32,356 nucleotides of DNA. Source: an uncultured Lachnospiraceae bacterium. GTDB taxonomy: Bacteria; Bacillota; Clostridia; Lachnospirales; Lachnospiraceae. Below, in pieces: positions 23,781 through 32,247 of this stretch. The notes under the pieces were generated by a model that saw only the letters and a program-made list of their open reading frames with translations, made no database searches and was not told the origin of the DNA. The stretch is taken from positions 1 to 32,356 of the forward strand of contig CAMNCH010000013.1 in NCBI GenBank assembly GCA_946534145.1, in the 5' to 3' direction. Both the position numbers and the translations under genes were made by a program. Each line of letters opens with the position of its first letter. The first letter of the stretch is position 1.

Positions 23781-24483
23781 GCTTGAAAAAGAAATAAAAG
23801 CGGCCTTTGAGGCGCCCAAGCCACAGAAAAAAGAAGAGTTTCTAAGCCGCTTTGAAGAAAAACAACTGTCTCTTACAAAGTTTATTCTTTCGCAGGCAGG
23901 CTACATAGGAAAACTTACGTGGTTTGGATTTGCGGCAATTTTAATCTGCGCTGCCCTGTCCCCCGTTACTGTCAATGATTCTGCCCTTTGGTTTGTGTCA
24001 AGCCTTATGCCCATACTCGCCCTTCTTCTGGTAAGCGAAAGCGCAAGGTCGGAGCGGTACAAAATGGCCGAACTTGAGGCGGTCACCAGATTTTCTTTAA
24101 GAAGTGTGCTGATGGCGCGGATGGTGATTTTGGGAGGCATGGGCCTGATAGTGCTTGCAATTTGCGCTCCGGCAGTGATGTTCCTATGCGATTACCCTGC
24201 TATTTTTTCGGGCCTGTTTGTGGTCACACCTTTCTTTTTAACTTCAGCCCTGGGGCTGCTTACGGTCAGAAGAATAAAGGGTCAGGCAGCAATTTATTCC
24301 GTGACGGCGGAGGCTTTCTTTGTAAGCATTCTGGTGCTGTTGGCCCGCAACTGCCCTGAACGGTATATGAATCCGGGAATGATAAAGGTCTTCATGATTG
24401 TTGCGGCGGGTTCACTCTTTTTAACTGTTTTTGAGGGAATCTGCAGGATTAAAGGTACGGAGGAAATAACATGGAGCTGGTAA
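23773..24483 (+). CDS. Membrane protein of the sigma-ABC operon (anti-sigma candidate)
   Basis: A 236-residue protein with a ~45-residue soluble N-terminus (KLEKEIKAAFEAPKPQKKEEFLSRF) followed by about six membrane segments. The N-terminal amphipathic part could contact the sigma factor, but no zinc anti-sigma motif is present, so the role is an inference. Its start overlaps the sigma gene by 8 nt and its end overlaps the ABC ATPase gene by 13 nt, giving tight translational coupling. Confidence 0.7.
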   Translation: MSKLEKEIKAAFEAPKPQKKEEFLSRFEEKQLSLTKFILSQAGYIGKLTWFGFAAILICAALSPVTVNDSALWFVSSLMPILALLLVSESARSERYKMAELEAVTRFSLRSVLMARMVILGGMGLIVLAICAPAVMFLCDYPAIFSGLFVVTPFFLTSALGLLTVRRIKGQAAIYSVTAEAFFVSILVLLARNCPERYMNPGMIKVFMIVAAGSLFLTVFEGICRIKGTEEITWSW

Positions 24484-25178
24484 TAGAAGGTTTATCCAAA
24501 AATTTTAAAGATACAAAGGCGGTTTCCGACATTTCCGTAACCCTTCACAAGGGCGTATACGGCCTTCTTGGGGCCAACGGAGCCGGCAAATCCACACTTA
24601 TGCGAATGATATGCGGAATACTTAAGCCTTCAAGCGGCAGGGTTTCTTTTGACGGAATGGATGTATCGGAAGAGGGCTTCAGAGCAGTGCTTGGGTATCT
24701 TCCCCAGGATTTCGGGTATTACCCGGAGTTTAAGGCAAGAGATTTTCTTTTGTATATGGCGGCCCTTAAGGCAATACCGAAAAAAGAAGCTCTTGCAAGA
24801 ACCGAAGAACTGTTAGAACTGGTGGGACTTAAAGAAGTCTCCAAAAAGAAAATAAAGACATTTTCGGGAGGCATGAAGCAAAGACTCGGAATAGCACAGG
24901 CGCTTTTAAATCGGCCGAAGCTTCTGGTACTTGACGAGCCCACGGCGGGACTTGACCCCAAAGAACGTGTGCGCTTCAGAAACCTAATAGAGAAAACGGG
25001 TCATGACTGCATAGTCATTCTTTCCACTCATATCGTGTCGGACATCGAGCATATTTCCGACGAGGTAATGATAATGCGTGAAGGACGCTTTATTTATCAG
25101 GGAAAATGGACCGATGAACAGACGAGCCTCGAGGACTTTTATTTAAAACAGTTTGAGGAGGCGGAAGAAGATGAGTAA
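24471..25178 (+). CDS. ABC transporter ATP-binding protein
   Basis: A 235-residue nucleotide-binding domain. Walker A is LLGANGAGKST (about residues 33-43), the Q-loop is near LPQDFGYYP, the signature is FSGGMKQRLGIAQAL, Walker B is LLVLDEPTAGLDP, and the H-loop is in STHIVSD. This is the exporter-like class (bacitracin/lantibiotic immunity style, DrrA-like). It pairs with the permease encoded next, whose start overlaps its stop by 8 nt. The operon sits under the ECF-type sigma factor. Confidence 0.95.
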   Translation: MELVIEGLSKNFKDTKAVSDISVTLHKGVYGLLGANGAGKSTLMRMICGILKPSSGRVSFDGMDVSEEGFRAVLGYLPQDFGYYPEFKARDFLLYMAALKAIPKKEALARTEELLELVGLKEVSKKKIKTFSGGMKQRLGIAQALLNRPKLLVLDEPTAGLDPKERVRFRNLIEKTGHDCIVILSTHIVSDIEHISDEVMIMREGRFIYQGKWTDEQTSLEDFYLKQFEEAEEDE

Positions 25179-26370
25179 TTTCGGAACATTATTTAGATAT
25201 GAGCTAAAGAAAATTGTCTCAAGAAAACTGTTTATAATAATTGCGATATTGCTGGCCCTTATTACCTGTCTTGCGCCTTTTTCGGGTGTCATCGGCAGCA
25301 GATATGAGAACGGTACGGCGGTGGAAAGTTATTTTTCATACTACATGAAGGAGCAAAGCGGCAAACGTGCACTTTCGGGGAGGACAATCGACAGGGAGCT
25401 TATAGAAGAGACTCTGGCGGCCTACAGCAAGGTACCGAATGTATTAAGATATTCCGAAACCCCGGAATACAGGGAGTACGCTCTGGCATACAATGAAGTT
25501 TATACTTTTATCAGGCAGTCTCTGAGTATCAGTAACGAAGAAATGAAAACCCGGGTGCTGGGTGAAGAGGAGCTTTACCGCAGAAAGGCTGAAAAGCTTG
25601 AGGAGTATTTAAACGAAAGCTTTACTACCGATTCGGAAAAAGAGTTTTGGAAAAATCAATACGAAAAAATTGAGAAGCCTTTCAAGTATTATTATCATGA
25701 TGCCTATGAAAGGCTGATAGACGGGTTTATGACCGTAAGCGTATTGACAATGGCCTTTCTTGCAACAGTTTTATCAGGCATCTTTCCGGGAGAAAAGGCC
25801 ACAAAGACAGAGGAGCTTATTCTGTCAAGCGCCCGTGGCAGGAAGCCTGTTTATGCGGCCAAGATGCTGGCGGGAATTACGATTTCGCTCGGAACGGTTT
25901 TGGCGGTCGGAATTCTTTCTTTTGCCGTATGCCTGGGATTCTACGGGACGGAAGGATTCAACCTGCCGCTTAATTTCGACGTAAACTTTGTCATGTATCC
26001 GCTGTCGGTGGGGCAGGGAAGCCTTATGCTTTACGGAATGCTCTTAATTTCGGCTGCACTTTGGGCGGTTTTTATCATGTTTGTGTCCGAGTTTATCAAA
26101 AACGGCATGGCAACGCTTTCGGCTTCCATGTTACTCCTGATAGTTACAAATATGGTTTCTTTTCCCGTAAGCGCCAGAGTTTTAGGGCAGATCTGGGGCT
26201 GGCTTCCCTTAAACTACCCTTCGGTCTGGAATATGTTTGACGAAAGGACCCTGCCGATTTTTGGCAAATGCTTTACTTCGTGGCAGGTTTTACCCATTAT
26301 TTATCTTTGCCTCGTTATTATGCTTTTCTTTTTCGGAAAAAGAAAATATGAGAGGTTAAGCCGGGAATAA
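25171..26370 (+). CDS. ABC-2 type transporter permease
   Basis: A 399-residue membrane protein: one hydrophobic segment near residues 15-38, a large extracytoplasmic or soluble region to ~170, then about five further segments from ~185 onward, typical for ABC-2 permeases. ATG 25171 follows GAGGAGGCGG; the TTG at 25153 is rejected because it lies before that site. It partners the ATPase upstream. The substrate may be a peptide or lipid, as inferred from the operon type. Confidence 0.87.
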   Translation: MSNFGTLFRYELKKIVSRKLFIIIAILLALITCLAPFSGVIGSRYENGTAVESYFSYYMKEQSGKRALSGRTIDRELIEETLAAYSKVPNVLRYSETPEYREYALAYNEVYTFIRQSLSISNEEMKTRVLGEEELYRRKAEKLEEYLNESFTTDSEKEFWKNQYEKIEKPFKYYYHDAYERLIDGFMTVSVLTMAFLATVLSGIFPGEKATKTEELILSSARGRKPVYAAKMLAGITISLGTVLAVGILSFAVCLGFYGTEGFNLPLNFDVNFVMYPLSVGQGSLMLYGMLLISAALWAVFIMFVSEFIKNGMATLSASMLLLIVTNMVSFPVSARVLGQIWGWLPLNYPSVWNMFDERTLPIFGKCFTSWQVLPIIYLCLVIMLFFFGKRKYERLSRE

Positions 26371-26420
26371 TATGGTATAATTTTAGAACCATAATTAATT
26401 CGCCGGAGCATTGGAAACAC

Positions 26421-27857
26421 TTGGAAAGATTATTTGAAATAGACTTAAAAGATTACAAAGTAACCGACAAGGTTTTTAAAAGACCATCCGCAAGGGCAAT
26501 CATTCTCATAAAAGACAAGATTGCCCTTGTTTACAGTAAGAAGGAGAAATACTTCAAATTTCCGGGTGGCGGCATACATGCGGACGAGGACCCAAAAGAA
26601 GCCCTGATTCGCGAGGTGCGCGAAGAAGTGGGAATGGTGGTAATTCCCGACAGCATCAGGGAATTCGGAAGCGTTCTTCGCAGACAGAAGGGCAATGTTG
26701 ATGAAGGCACCATGTTTGAGCAGGAAAACTTTTACTACCTGTGTGACGTGGAGGATAAAATCGTAAGCCAGGAACTTGATGAGTACGAGGATGAAGCGGG
26801 ATTTGAACTTCGTATCGTAACTATCGATGAGGCTATGGCGGTGAACGCAGCTTACCGGACCGATGATGCTTTTAACAGAGTTATGATTAAGCGTGAACTT
26901 CGGGTGCTGGGGCTTATAAAAGATGCTGTCAACGCTGAGAAGGCGTTATATTCGGACATAGCTTCCGCTTCCGAGTGGGAGTCCGTGAAGCCTGTCACCA
27001 AGGGCTGGTCATATGATAAAAAGTTTTTGATAAAGACCGGGCGTGGGGAGCGGCTTCTTTTGCGTGTATCTGACATAGACAGGTACGACGACAAAAAGAA
27101 AGAATACGAGATAATCACCAAGTACGCGGCTTTGGGAATACCTATGTCGGAACCGCGGGAGTTCGGTACCTGCAACGGTGGCAAGAGCGTGTATATGCTT
27201 CTTTCGTGGGTTGATGGCGAAGACCTTGAATCGGTACTGCCGAGGCTCCCGGAAAAAGAACAATACAGCCTCGGGAGACAGGCGGGTGAGATACTCAAAA
27301 AGATTCACTCAATTCCGGTGGATGCAGAGGACAGACCCAAAGGTACCAAAAAAGAGAGAAAGCTCATGCAGCTCTCAAAATACGAGGAGTCGTCCCTCAG
27401 AATTTCGGGCGATGAAGTTGCCGTTCAGTACGTGAAAGACAACATAGACAAGATCTGGAGCGTTCCCGCTGTATACCAGCACGGAGATTTTCATCCCGGC
27501 AACCTTATTTACAAGGCGGATGGCTCCATCGGTGTGATTGATTTTAACAGGTGGGAAGTGGGTGACCCCTACGAAGAATTCTACAAACTTGAGAGCTTCG
27601 GAACGGAGGTCAGCGTGCCTTACTGCATAGGGCAGATAGATGCGTACTTTGAGGACAATATTCCGGTGAACTTCTGGGTGGTCAATGCGGTGTATGTGGC
27701 CCACGCTTCTTTATTTTCTATCAAATGGGCCGAGCAGTTCGGGCAAAAGGACATTGACGGCATGGTGAGAAGAGCAAGGCAGGCCTTTGAAGACTTCGAC
27801 GAGTTTAGGACATGTATACCCAAGTGGTACACGGACGGGTACCGCAAAAATATGTAA
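26421..27857 (+). CDS. Nudix hydrolase fused to an aminoglycoside phosphotransferase-like domain
   Basis: A 478-residue protein with two enzyme domains in one frame. The N-terminal Nudix domain has a perfect box (Gly50-x5-Glu-x7-REVREEVGM, about residues 50-72), which binds Mg and cleaves nucleoside diphosphate-X bonds. Residues ~190-460 form an APH/choline-kinase-like fold with HGDFHPGN (about 354-361) and IDFNRW (about 373-378). The TTG start is unusual: its GGAG is 12 nt away and no closer ATG exists in frame. The gene is coupled to MazG-like, peptidase and later genes downstream. Fused substrates and roles are unknown. Confidence 0.82.
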   Translation: MERLFEIDLKDYKVTDKVFKRPSARAIILIKDKIALVYSKKEKYFKFPGGGIHADEDPKEALIREVREEVGMVVIPDSIREFGSVLRRQKGNVDEGTMFEQENFYYLCDVEDKIVSQELDEYEDEAGFELRIVTIDEAMAVNAAYRTDDAFNRVMIKRELRVLGLIKDAVNAEKALYSDIASASEWESVKPVTKGWSYDKKFLIKTGRGERLLLRVSDIDRYDDKKKEYEIITKYAALGIPMSEPREFGTCNGGKSVYMLLSWVDGEDLESVLPRLPEKEQYSLGRQAGEILKKIHSIPVDAEDRPKGTKKERKLMQLSKYEESSLRISGDEVAVQYVKDNIDKIWSVPAVYQHGDFHPGNLIYKADGSIGVIDFNRWEVGDPYEEFYKLESFGTEVSVPYCIGQIDAYFEDNIPVNFWVVNAVYVAHASLFSIKWAEQFGQKDIDGMVRRARQAFEDFDEFRTCIPKWYTDGYRKNM

Positions 27858-27873
27858 TCGGGAGAGAGCCAAA

Positions 27874-28197
27874 ATGGATTTTACCATAAACGAAATGCAG
27901 GAAATGCAGAAGACCTTGCAGGAAAAATATAAAGACAAGTGGGAGCCCATAGGACCCGAGTGCGGAAAAAGCAAACTTCTTTGGATGGTGGGCGAAATCG
28001 GGGAAGTGGTTGACATTGTCAAGAAAAACGGCGGCACCAAAGCATCCTCCGACCCGGAACTCAGGAAGGCTCTTGTGGAGGAAATGGCCGACGTTTTAAT
28101 GTATTACAACGACGTAATGCTCTGCTACGGAATTACTTCCGAGGAGTTAAAGAAGTCGTACACGGACAAGTTTGAGAAGAATATGAAACGGTGGTAA
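27874..28197 (+). CDS. MazG-like nucleotide pyrophosphohydrolase
   Basis: A 107-residue all-alpha protein of the MazG superfamily. The metal-binding pattern is EIGEVVDIV (E41-x-x-E44) and EEMADVLMY (E69/E70-x-x-D73). It would cleave NTPs or damaged nucleotides to NMP and pyrophosphate. The ATG follows GGGAGAG; the frame is open back to 27787 but overlaps the Nudix-APH gene, so the later start is used. It is 16 nt after the Nudix-APH gene, so two nucleotide-hydrolysing functions are adjacent. Confidence 0.85.
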   Translation: MDFTINEMQEMQKTLQEKYKDKWEPIGPECGKSKLLWMVGEIGEVVDIVKKNGGTKASSDPELRKALVEEMADVLMYYNDVMLCYGITSEELKKSYTDKFEKNMKRW

Positions 28198-28199
28198 AT

Positions 28200-29066
28200 A
28201 TGGGTATGGGACATCTTAAGGTGACGGATACGACGGCGGAGATGATGGATTCTTTTGCCGGCGGCGTGTTCGAGATGGAGAGATGGAAAGAGTATATAGA
28301 TAAAGCTGTGCCGGGGGCGCGGGAATTGTGCTTCGGGGATATGCAGGAGTGTATCGAGGCGGGATTTACCTGGGAGAAGGATTTTTTGCCTGTGCTTAAT
28401 AAGGTTTGTTCGGATTCGGAGAGCAGGGAGCAGACTGTCAGGGAATTTCACGAGATTACTGATGGGCTGGATGAGAGGATTGTTGCTGCGTTTGGCGGGA
28501 CCGTTGATGTGGAGCTGATTCTTTATCTGGGACTTTGTAACGGTGCCGGATGGGTTACCGAGATAGGCGGTAAAACCGTTGTGTTGCTTGGTATTGAGAA
28601 GATTATTGAGCTTGGGTGGTATGACAGGGAGAGCATGATAGGACTTATTGTGCATGAGCTCGGGCATGTTTATCAGGCGCAATATGGAGTGCTTCACAGA
28701 GAGACAGAGAGCATGAGGGAGCATTTTCTTTGGCAGCTGTTTACGGAAGGAATTGCCATGGTTTTTGAGCAGGAGGTTGTTGGGAACAGTGAGTATTTCC
28801 ATCAGGACCGTGACGGCTGGAAAGAGTGGTGCGACGGTAGCTTGAATTTGATTAAGAAGTCCTTTGACAAAGATTTGGATGTCATGACCGATGACAATCA
28901 GAGGTATTTCGGCGACTGGGTTAAGTTTAACGGATACGGAGATACCGGGTACTATCTTGGCACGAAGTTTGTAAGGTTCCTTTTGACGGAGGATTCTTTT
29001 GACAATTTAGTGAAGTATGACATAGATGAAGTTGCTGCGGGCTATGAGCGGTTCATGGCTTGTTAG
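28200..29066 (+). CDS. Putative HExxH zinc metallopeptidase
   Basis: A 288-residue protein with the zinc motif HELGH at about residues 152-156, preceded by GLIV, and a likely third ligand in FTEGIAM (Glu183), a gluzincin-like layout resembling DUF2268-type proteins. No signal peptide, so it is probably cytoplasmic. Its ribosome site is GGTGG at 28190-28194, which lies in the end of the MazG-like gene, 2 nt upstream of this start. The substrate is unknown. Confidence 0.75.
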   Translation: MGMGHLKVTDTTAEMMDSFAGGVFEMERWKEYIDKAVPGARELCFGDMQECIEAGFTWEKDFLPVLNKVCSDSESREQTVREFHEITDGLDERIVAAFGGTVDVELILYLGLCNGAGWVTEIGGKTVVLLGIEKIIELGWYDRESMIGLIVHELGHVYQAQYGVLHRETESMREHFLWQLFTEGIAMVFEQEVVGNSEYFHQDRDGWKEWCDGSLNLIKKSFDKDLDVMTDDNQRYFGDWVKFNGYGDTGYYLGTKFVRFLLTEDSFDNLVKYDIDEVAAGYERFMAC

Positions 29067-29108
29067 CATGGATTTTTTAAAGAGCCAATATTATGGCGAG
29101 GAGGTTAT

Positions 29109-29570
29109 ATGGACAGAGAAAAAGCTAGAGTGATATTTGACAAATATATTAAAAAGCTTCGCATTACGCCGGGCTGGGACATTAAGCTTGAATTTGTGGA
29201 GGATCCCGAGTGGACCAAAACAGGGGATTTTAAGATAGACTGCGACGATAAGAAGGCTATTCTTTTGCTGAATGCGGTTAATCCCAAGCAGGAGAATGTT
29301 GAGGAAGTGATAGTGCATGAACTGATGCATTTGAAGATGTATCCGTTGGATCAGCTTACGGAGGACATGATAGTGAGCAATTTCGAAGAGGGGACTCCGG
29401 GGTACGATCTGGCGTATCGCAGGTTTTTCAACACTCTTGAGCAGACGGTGGAGGAGCTGACGAAATGCTTTCTTTTGGAGTTTGGAGAGGACAGGGAACT
29501 TTCTTTCGGCCGCTGCGACAGGATGAAGTCCTTCAATGAGCTGTATGACGGTTTGAATAATCTGGAGTAG
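29109..29570 (+). CDS. Small HExxH protein (putative metallopeptidase)
   Basis: A 153-residue protein with HELMH (residues 70-74) in EEVIVHELMHLKMYPLDQ, as in SprT-like and ImmA-like small peptidases, but without clear further domain assignment. The helical region after it (TLEQTVEELTKCFLLEF) has a conserved-looking Glu that could be the third zinc ligand. GAGGAGG lies before the start. It is adjacent to a second HExxH gene and to the HAD gene. Confidence 0.65.
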   Translation: MDREKARVIFDKYIKKLRITPGWDIKLEFVEDPEWTKTGDFKIDCDDKKAILLLNAVNPKQENVEEVIVHELMHLKMYPLDQLTEDMIVSNFEEGTPGYDLAYRRFFNTLEQTVEELTKCFLLEFGEDRELSFGRCDRMKSFNELYDGLNNLE

Positions 29571-29586
29571 TTAAGGGGTATTCGTG

Positions 29587-30303
29587 ATGAAACGACCTAA
29601 GATGATTCTTTTTGATTACGGGCAGACTCTCGTGGCGGAGCGACGCTTTGACGGTGTAAGGGGCACGGCAGCAGTACTGAAGCATGCTGTGGAGAATGAG
29701 CGAAATCTCACGCCGGAGGAGGTGCAGGCTGAGGCCGATAAGATTAATCATGAGCTTAAGCGTTTTGACCCGGCGGCGAGGGCGCAGAATACGGTGGAGA
29801 TTCCCAATCACATGTTTACGGGGTATCTGTACGAATCTTTGGGGATTAAGCTTGACATTTCTGCCGAGGAAGTGGACAGGATTTTCTGGGACGAAGCTTC
29901 ACCCGGCAAGCCTACGGAAGGCATGGAGGAGTTTCTTGAGTTCCTTTGGCGCGAAGGAATTCGTGTTGCGGTGCTCAGTAATATTACATATGCGGGTTCT
30001 GTGGTTAAGGAACGCATTAACAGGCTGTTTCCGGGGAATCACTTTGAGTTTATTATTCCTACCAGCGATTTTCTTTTCAGGAAGCCCCATCCCCGTATAT
30101 TTGAGCTGGCGCTTAAAAAGGCAGATTTAAAGCCCGAAGACGTCTGGTATGTTGGCGACAATTATGCCTGCGACGTTGAAGGCGCGCGAAATGCCGGCCT
30201 TTTTCCGGTCTGGTATCGGGGAGCCTCGGACTTTGCGCAGCCCGAACACGACGATGTGCTGGCCATAAACGACTGGGCGGAGTTGAAAGCGCTGCTTCAG
30301 TGA
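29587..30303 (+). CDS. HAD-superfamily hydrolase
   Basis: A 238-residue HAD enzyme with a helical cap (about residues 20-100). Motif I is FDYGQT: the nucleophile Asp10 is present, but the usual second Asp (the general acid/base) is Gly12. Motif II is VLSNIT (about residues 137-142), motif III is the Lys in RKPHPR, motif IV is VGDNYACDVEGARNAG. The loss of the second Asp is common in some IA-type members and may mean a non-phosphatase reaction. ATG 29587 follows AAGGGG by 8 nt. It ends 16 bp before array C. Confidence 0.85.
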   Translation: MKRPKMILFDYGQTLVAERRFDGVRGTAAVLKHAVENERNLTPEEVQAEADKINHELKRFDPAARAQNTVEIPNHMFTGYLYESLGIKLDISAEEVDRIFWDEASPGKPTEGMEEFLEFLWREGIRVAVLSNITYAGSVVKERINRLFPGNHFEFIIPTSDFLFRKPHPRIFELALKKADLKPEDVWYVGDNYACDVEGARNAGLFPVWYRGASDFAQPEHDDVLAINDWAELKALLQ

Positions 30304-30318
30304 TTATCGGTGGTATTT

Positions 30319-30915
30319 CCCATCCTATTGAACGATTTGTGTAAAAGGTCGGAAACTTGCGGTTTACATAATTCAAGCGATTCCAATCTTATTGAGTTGC
30401 ATTGCCATAGGGTCGGACTCTACTGGTTTACATAATTCATGCTGCTCCAATCCTATTAAACGAATTCTTTTAAGGGTCGGAACACATTCTTGCAAATTAC
30501 CTACCTTATGCTTGACTTTGCTTCATAGGGTGGGGACGGAGATGCTTTCACATGTTACAAAAACCCATCCTTATGAGTAAAAAACTCAATAGGGTAGGGT
30601 TTTCTTTTTCCCGTGGATGAAAAAATTTCTACCCCGGAGAGAATAATGTCCATAGGGTAGGTATTATGCAAGTTACCAAACGGAAGAGTACCTACCTTCA
30701 GAGGGCAATGTTGGTGTAAGGTGGGATGTTGAAAAGGCATCGAGGAAAAATAAGCACACCTTAGCAAGCAAGAATCGGTATAAGGTGGGAACCGTAAATA
30801 CAGGAGTGAAAAATAAGTCTACCTTGCGGGTAAAAAAGGTACAGAAGGTAGGCGCAGAAAAAACACAGAGACGTAAATAGCATACCTTGGAGCGAAGAGC
30901 CGTGTATAAGGTAGC
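30319..30915 (+). repeat. Array C: ten tandem imperfect hairpin units, diverged relative of A and B
   Basis: Units start at 30319, 30383, 30447, 30500, 30565, 30628, 30691, 30755, 30818 and 30881; steps are 64, 64, 53, 65, 63, 63, 64, 63 and 63 bp. Three head units carry CCCATCCTATT, CCAATCTTATT and CCAATCCTATT left arms and GGTCGG right arms, with the GGTTTACATAATTC linker at 30361-30374 and 30425-30438. Seven body units use CCTACCTT-like and GGTRGG-like arms, e.g. CCTACCTT (30691-30698) with GTAAGGTGGG (30716-30725). The primary sequence differs widely from A and B, but the short step after the head and the orientation are the same. In the unit at 30565, TGAGT and ACTCA extend the stem inward. 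It starts 16 bp after the HAD stop. Confidence 0.9.
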
Positions 30916-30952
30916 AGGCAAGACAGAAGCCCGTGCTTCGAGCCGGCAAGTA

Positions 30953-30980
30953 TTGACAAAAAAGTATAAAAAAGTATAAA
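30953..30980 (+). promoter_or_regulatory. Promoter candidate for the AAA+ ATPase gene
   Basis: TTGACA (30953-30958) and TATAAA (30975-30980) with a 16-bp spacer. The -10 lies in the AAAGTATAAA repeats. Confidence 0.55.
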
Positions 30981-31028
30981 ATCAAGATAAAAGTATAAAT
31001 AACTATAAAAGACAGTAAAAAGTATAAA
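30961..31028. repeat. Phased AAAGTATAAA repeats (iteron-like, AT-rich)
   Basis: Exact copies of AAAGTATAAA start at 30961, 30971, 30990 and 31019 (steps 10, 19, 29), with a degenerate AACTATAAAA at 31001 and AAAGCGTAAA near 31038. Spacings are close to multiples of a helical turn. They could be binding sites, a DNA-unwinding tract, or slippage products. Confidence 0.7.
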
Positions 31029-31174
31029 GAATTCTAAAAAGCGTAAATCAAATTCTATCAGGGCTAAGCAACGCAAGCGATGCGGGCCAATCCAAACGGC
31101 AACAAAGAATCTTAACTGTTCAAACAGCCCGCAAGCGCCTATCATTTAAAAATCTTAAACAGGGAGGCAACCTC

Positions 31175-32236
31175 ATGCAGATACCCTTTACCACCACCTT
31201 CAGTAAGATACCCAACACCTATATTAAGACCAGTCAGAGTGTGGATATTATCGAGAACTTCAGCTACGACGACCCTTCGGAATCTGTCTACAAGATTACG
31301 GGAGTCAGGGGCTCGGGCAAGACTGTACTCTTAGCCAAGATTGAGGAAGAGTTCAACACCAAAGAGCGGGAAAAAGAAGGCTGGACCGTCTGCAGTCTCA
31401 CCGTCAACAGAGATATGCTGATGCAGCTTGCGGCTCTCCTTAACAAAAAGGGTCTGTTAAAAGAAAAAACCAAGAACAAAGGTGCCAGCGTTTCCGCCAA
31501 TGTGCTCGGAACCGGTGCCACGGTGGGAGTGTCGGCCTCAAAGGGCGACGATTTCTTTGATGTGGGAATAGAGCTTGACGAAGCCTTGAAGAACATGACA
31601 GCAAAAGGAAAGAAGCTTCTCATAGGTGTTGATGAAGTATCCAAGACCAAAGAAATGGTGGTATTTGCGGCGGAATTCGGCAAGTGGCTGAGGGAAGGCT
31701 ACGCAGTATATCTGGTCTGCACAGGCCTTTATGACAATATCGAACAGCTGGCCAATGTTAAGAACCTTACCTTTTTCAGACGTGCAACAACCGTTAAGAC
31801 AGAGCCCTTAAACACCATCAGAATGGCGGAGGCTTACAAGCAGCAGCTGGGAGTAGAACCGGAAGAAGCCAGAAAACTGGCGGCAGTCACCAAAGGCTAT
31901 GCATACGCATTTCAGGAACTGGGAATTCTTTACTTTAAGAACGGCAAAAAAACAAGCTTTGACAACATCTGTGCGGACCTTAAAACCGAACTGTTTGCTT
32001 ATGCTTATGAAAAGATCTGGGAAGAACTGTCCGAAGAGGACAGGGGGCTTGCGCGCCTCTTAACGGATGCGGAGGACAATAAACGAGAGAACATTATGGC
32101 CAGGATGGACAAACCGAAAAACTATTCCGTTTACCGCGACAGACTCATAAAAAGGGGCATAGTCAATGCGCGCCAGGCCTACATTTCCCTTGCACTTCCG
32201 TTTTTTGCCGAATACATAAAGGAATACGGAATGTGA
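31175..32236 (+). CDS. AAA+ ATPase with C-terminal winged-helix-like domain
   Basis: A 353-residue cytoplasmic protein. Walker A is GVRGSGKT (residues 43-50), Walker B is LLIGVDEV (about 149-156), and the CTGLYDNI segment (about 187-194) is a likely sensor 1. The last ~80 residues ([22 protein letters not shown] onward) look like a helical lid and winged helix with [13 protein letters not shown] and [14 protein letters not shown]. This layout resembles Orc1/Cdc6-like and AAA_16 ATPases of unknown role in this group. GGGAGG lies 7 nt before the ATG. Its upstream DNA carries array C and the phased AT-rich repeats. Confidence 0.85.
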   Translation: MQIPFTTTFSKIPNTYIKTSQSVDIIENFSYDDPSESVYKITGVRGSGKTVLLAKIEEEFNTKEREKEGWTVCSLTVNRDMLMQLAALLNKKGLLKEKTKNKGASVSANVLGTGATVGVSASKGDDFFDVGIELDEALKNMTAKGKKLLIGVDEVSKTKEMVVFAAEFGKWLREGYAVYLVCTGLYDNIEQLANVKNLTFFRRATTVKTEPLNTIRMAEAYKQQLGVEPEEARKLAAVTKGYAYAFQELGILYFKNGKKTSFDNICADLKTELFAYAYEKIWEELSEEDRGLARLLTDAEDNKRENIMARMDKPKNYSVYRDRLIKRGIVNARQAYISLALPFFAEYIKEYGM

Positions 32237-32247
32237 CTTCTTGTGAA

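Larger units (their letters stand above)
30916..31174 (+). other. AT-rich intergenic region between array C and the ATPase gene
   Basis: No gene is seen. From 30953 the sequence holds a promoter-like pair and phased AAAGTATAAA copies (listed separately), then a mixed-composition leader to the GGGAGG site at 31162-31167. Confidence 0.5.

Noticed and set aside
13961..30915. ROOL, OLE or GOLLD-type large structured RNA
   Set aside because: Those RNAs have complex non-repetitive folds; the present regions are simple tandem hairpins. A distant relationship cannot be excluded without a model search.
30673..31145. Several minus-strand ORFs in array C and the AT-rich tract
   Set aside because: They are Phe/Leu-rich by-products of A-rich DNA, lack ribosome sites and are not conserved between arrays.
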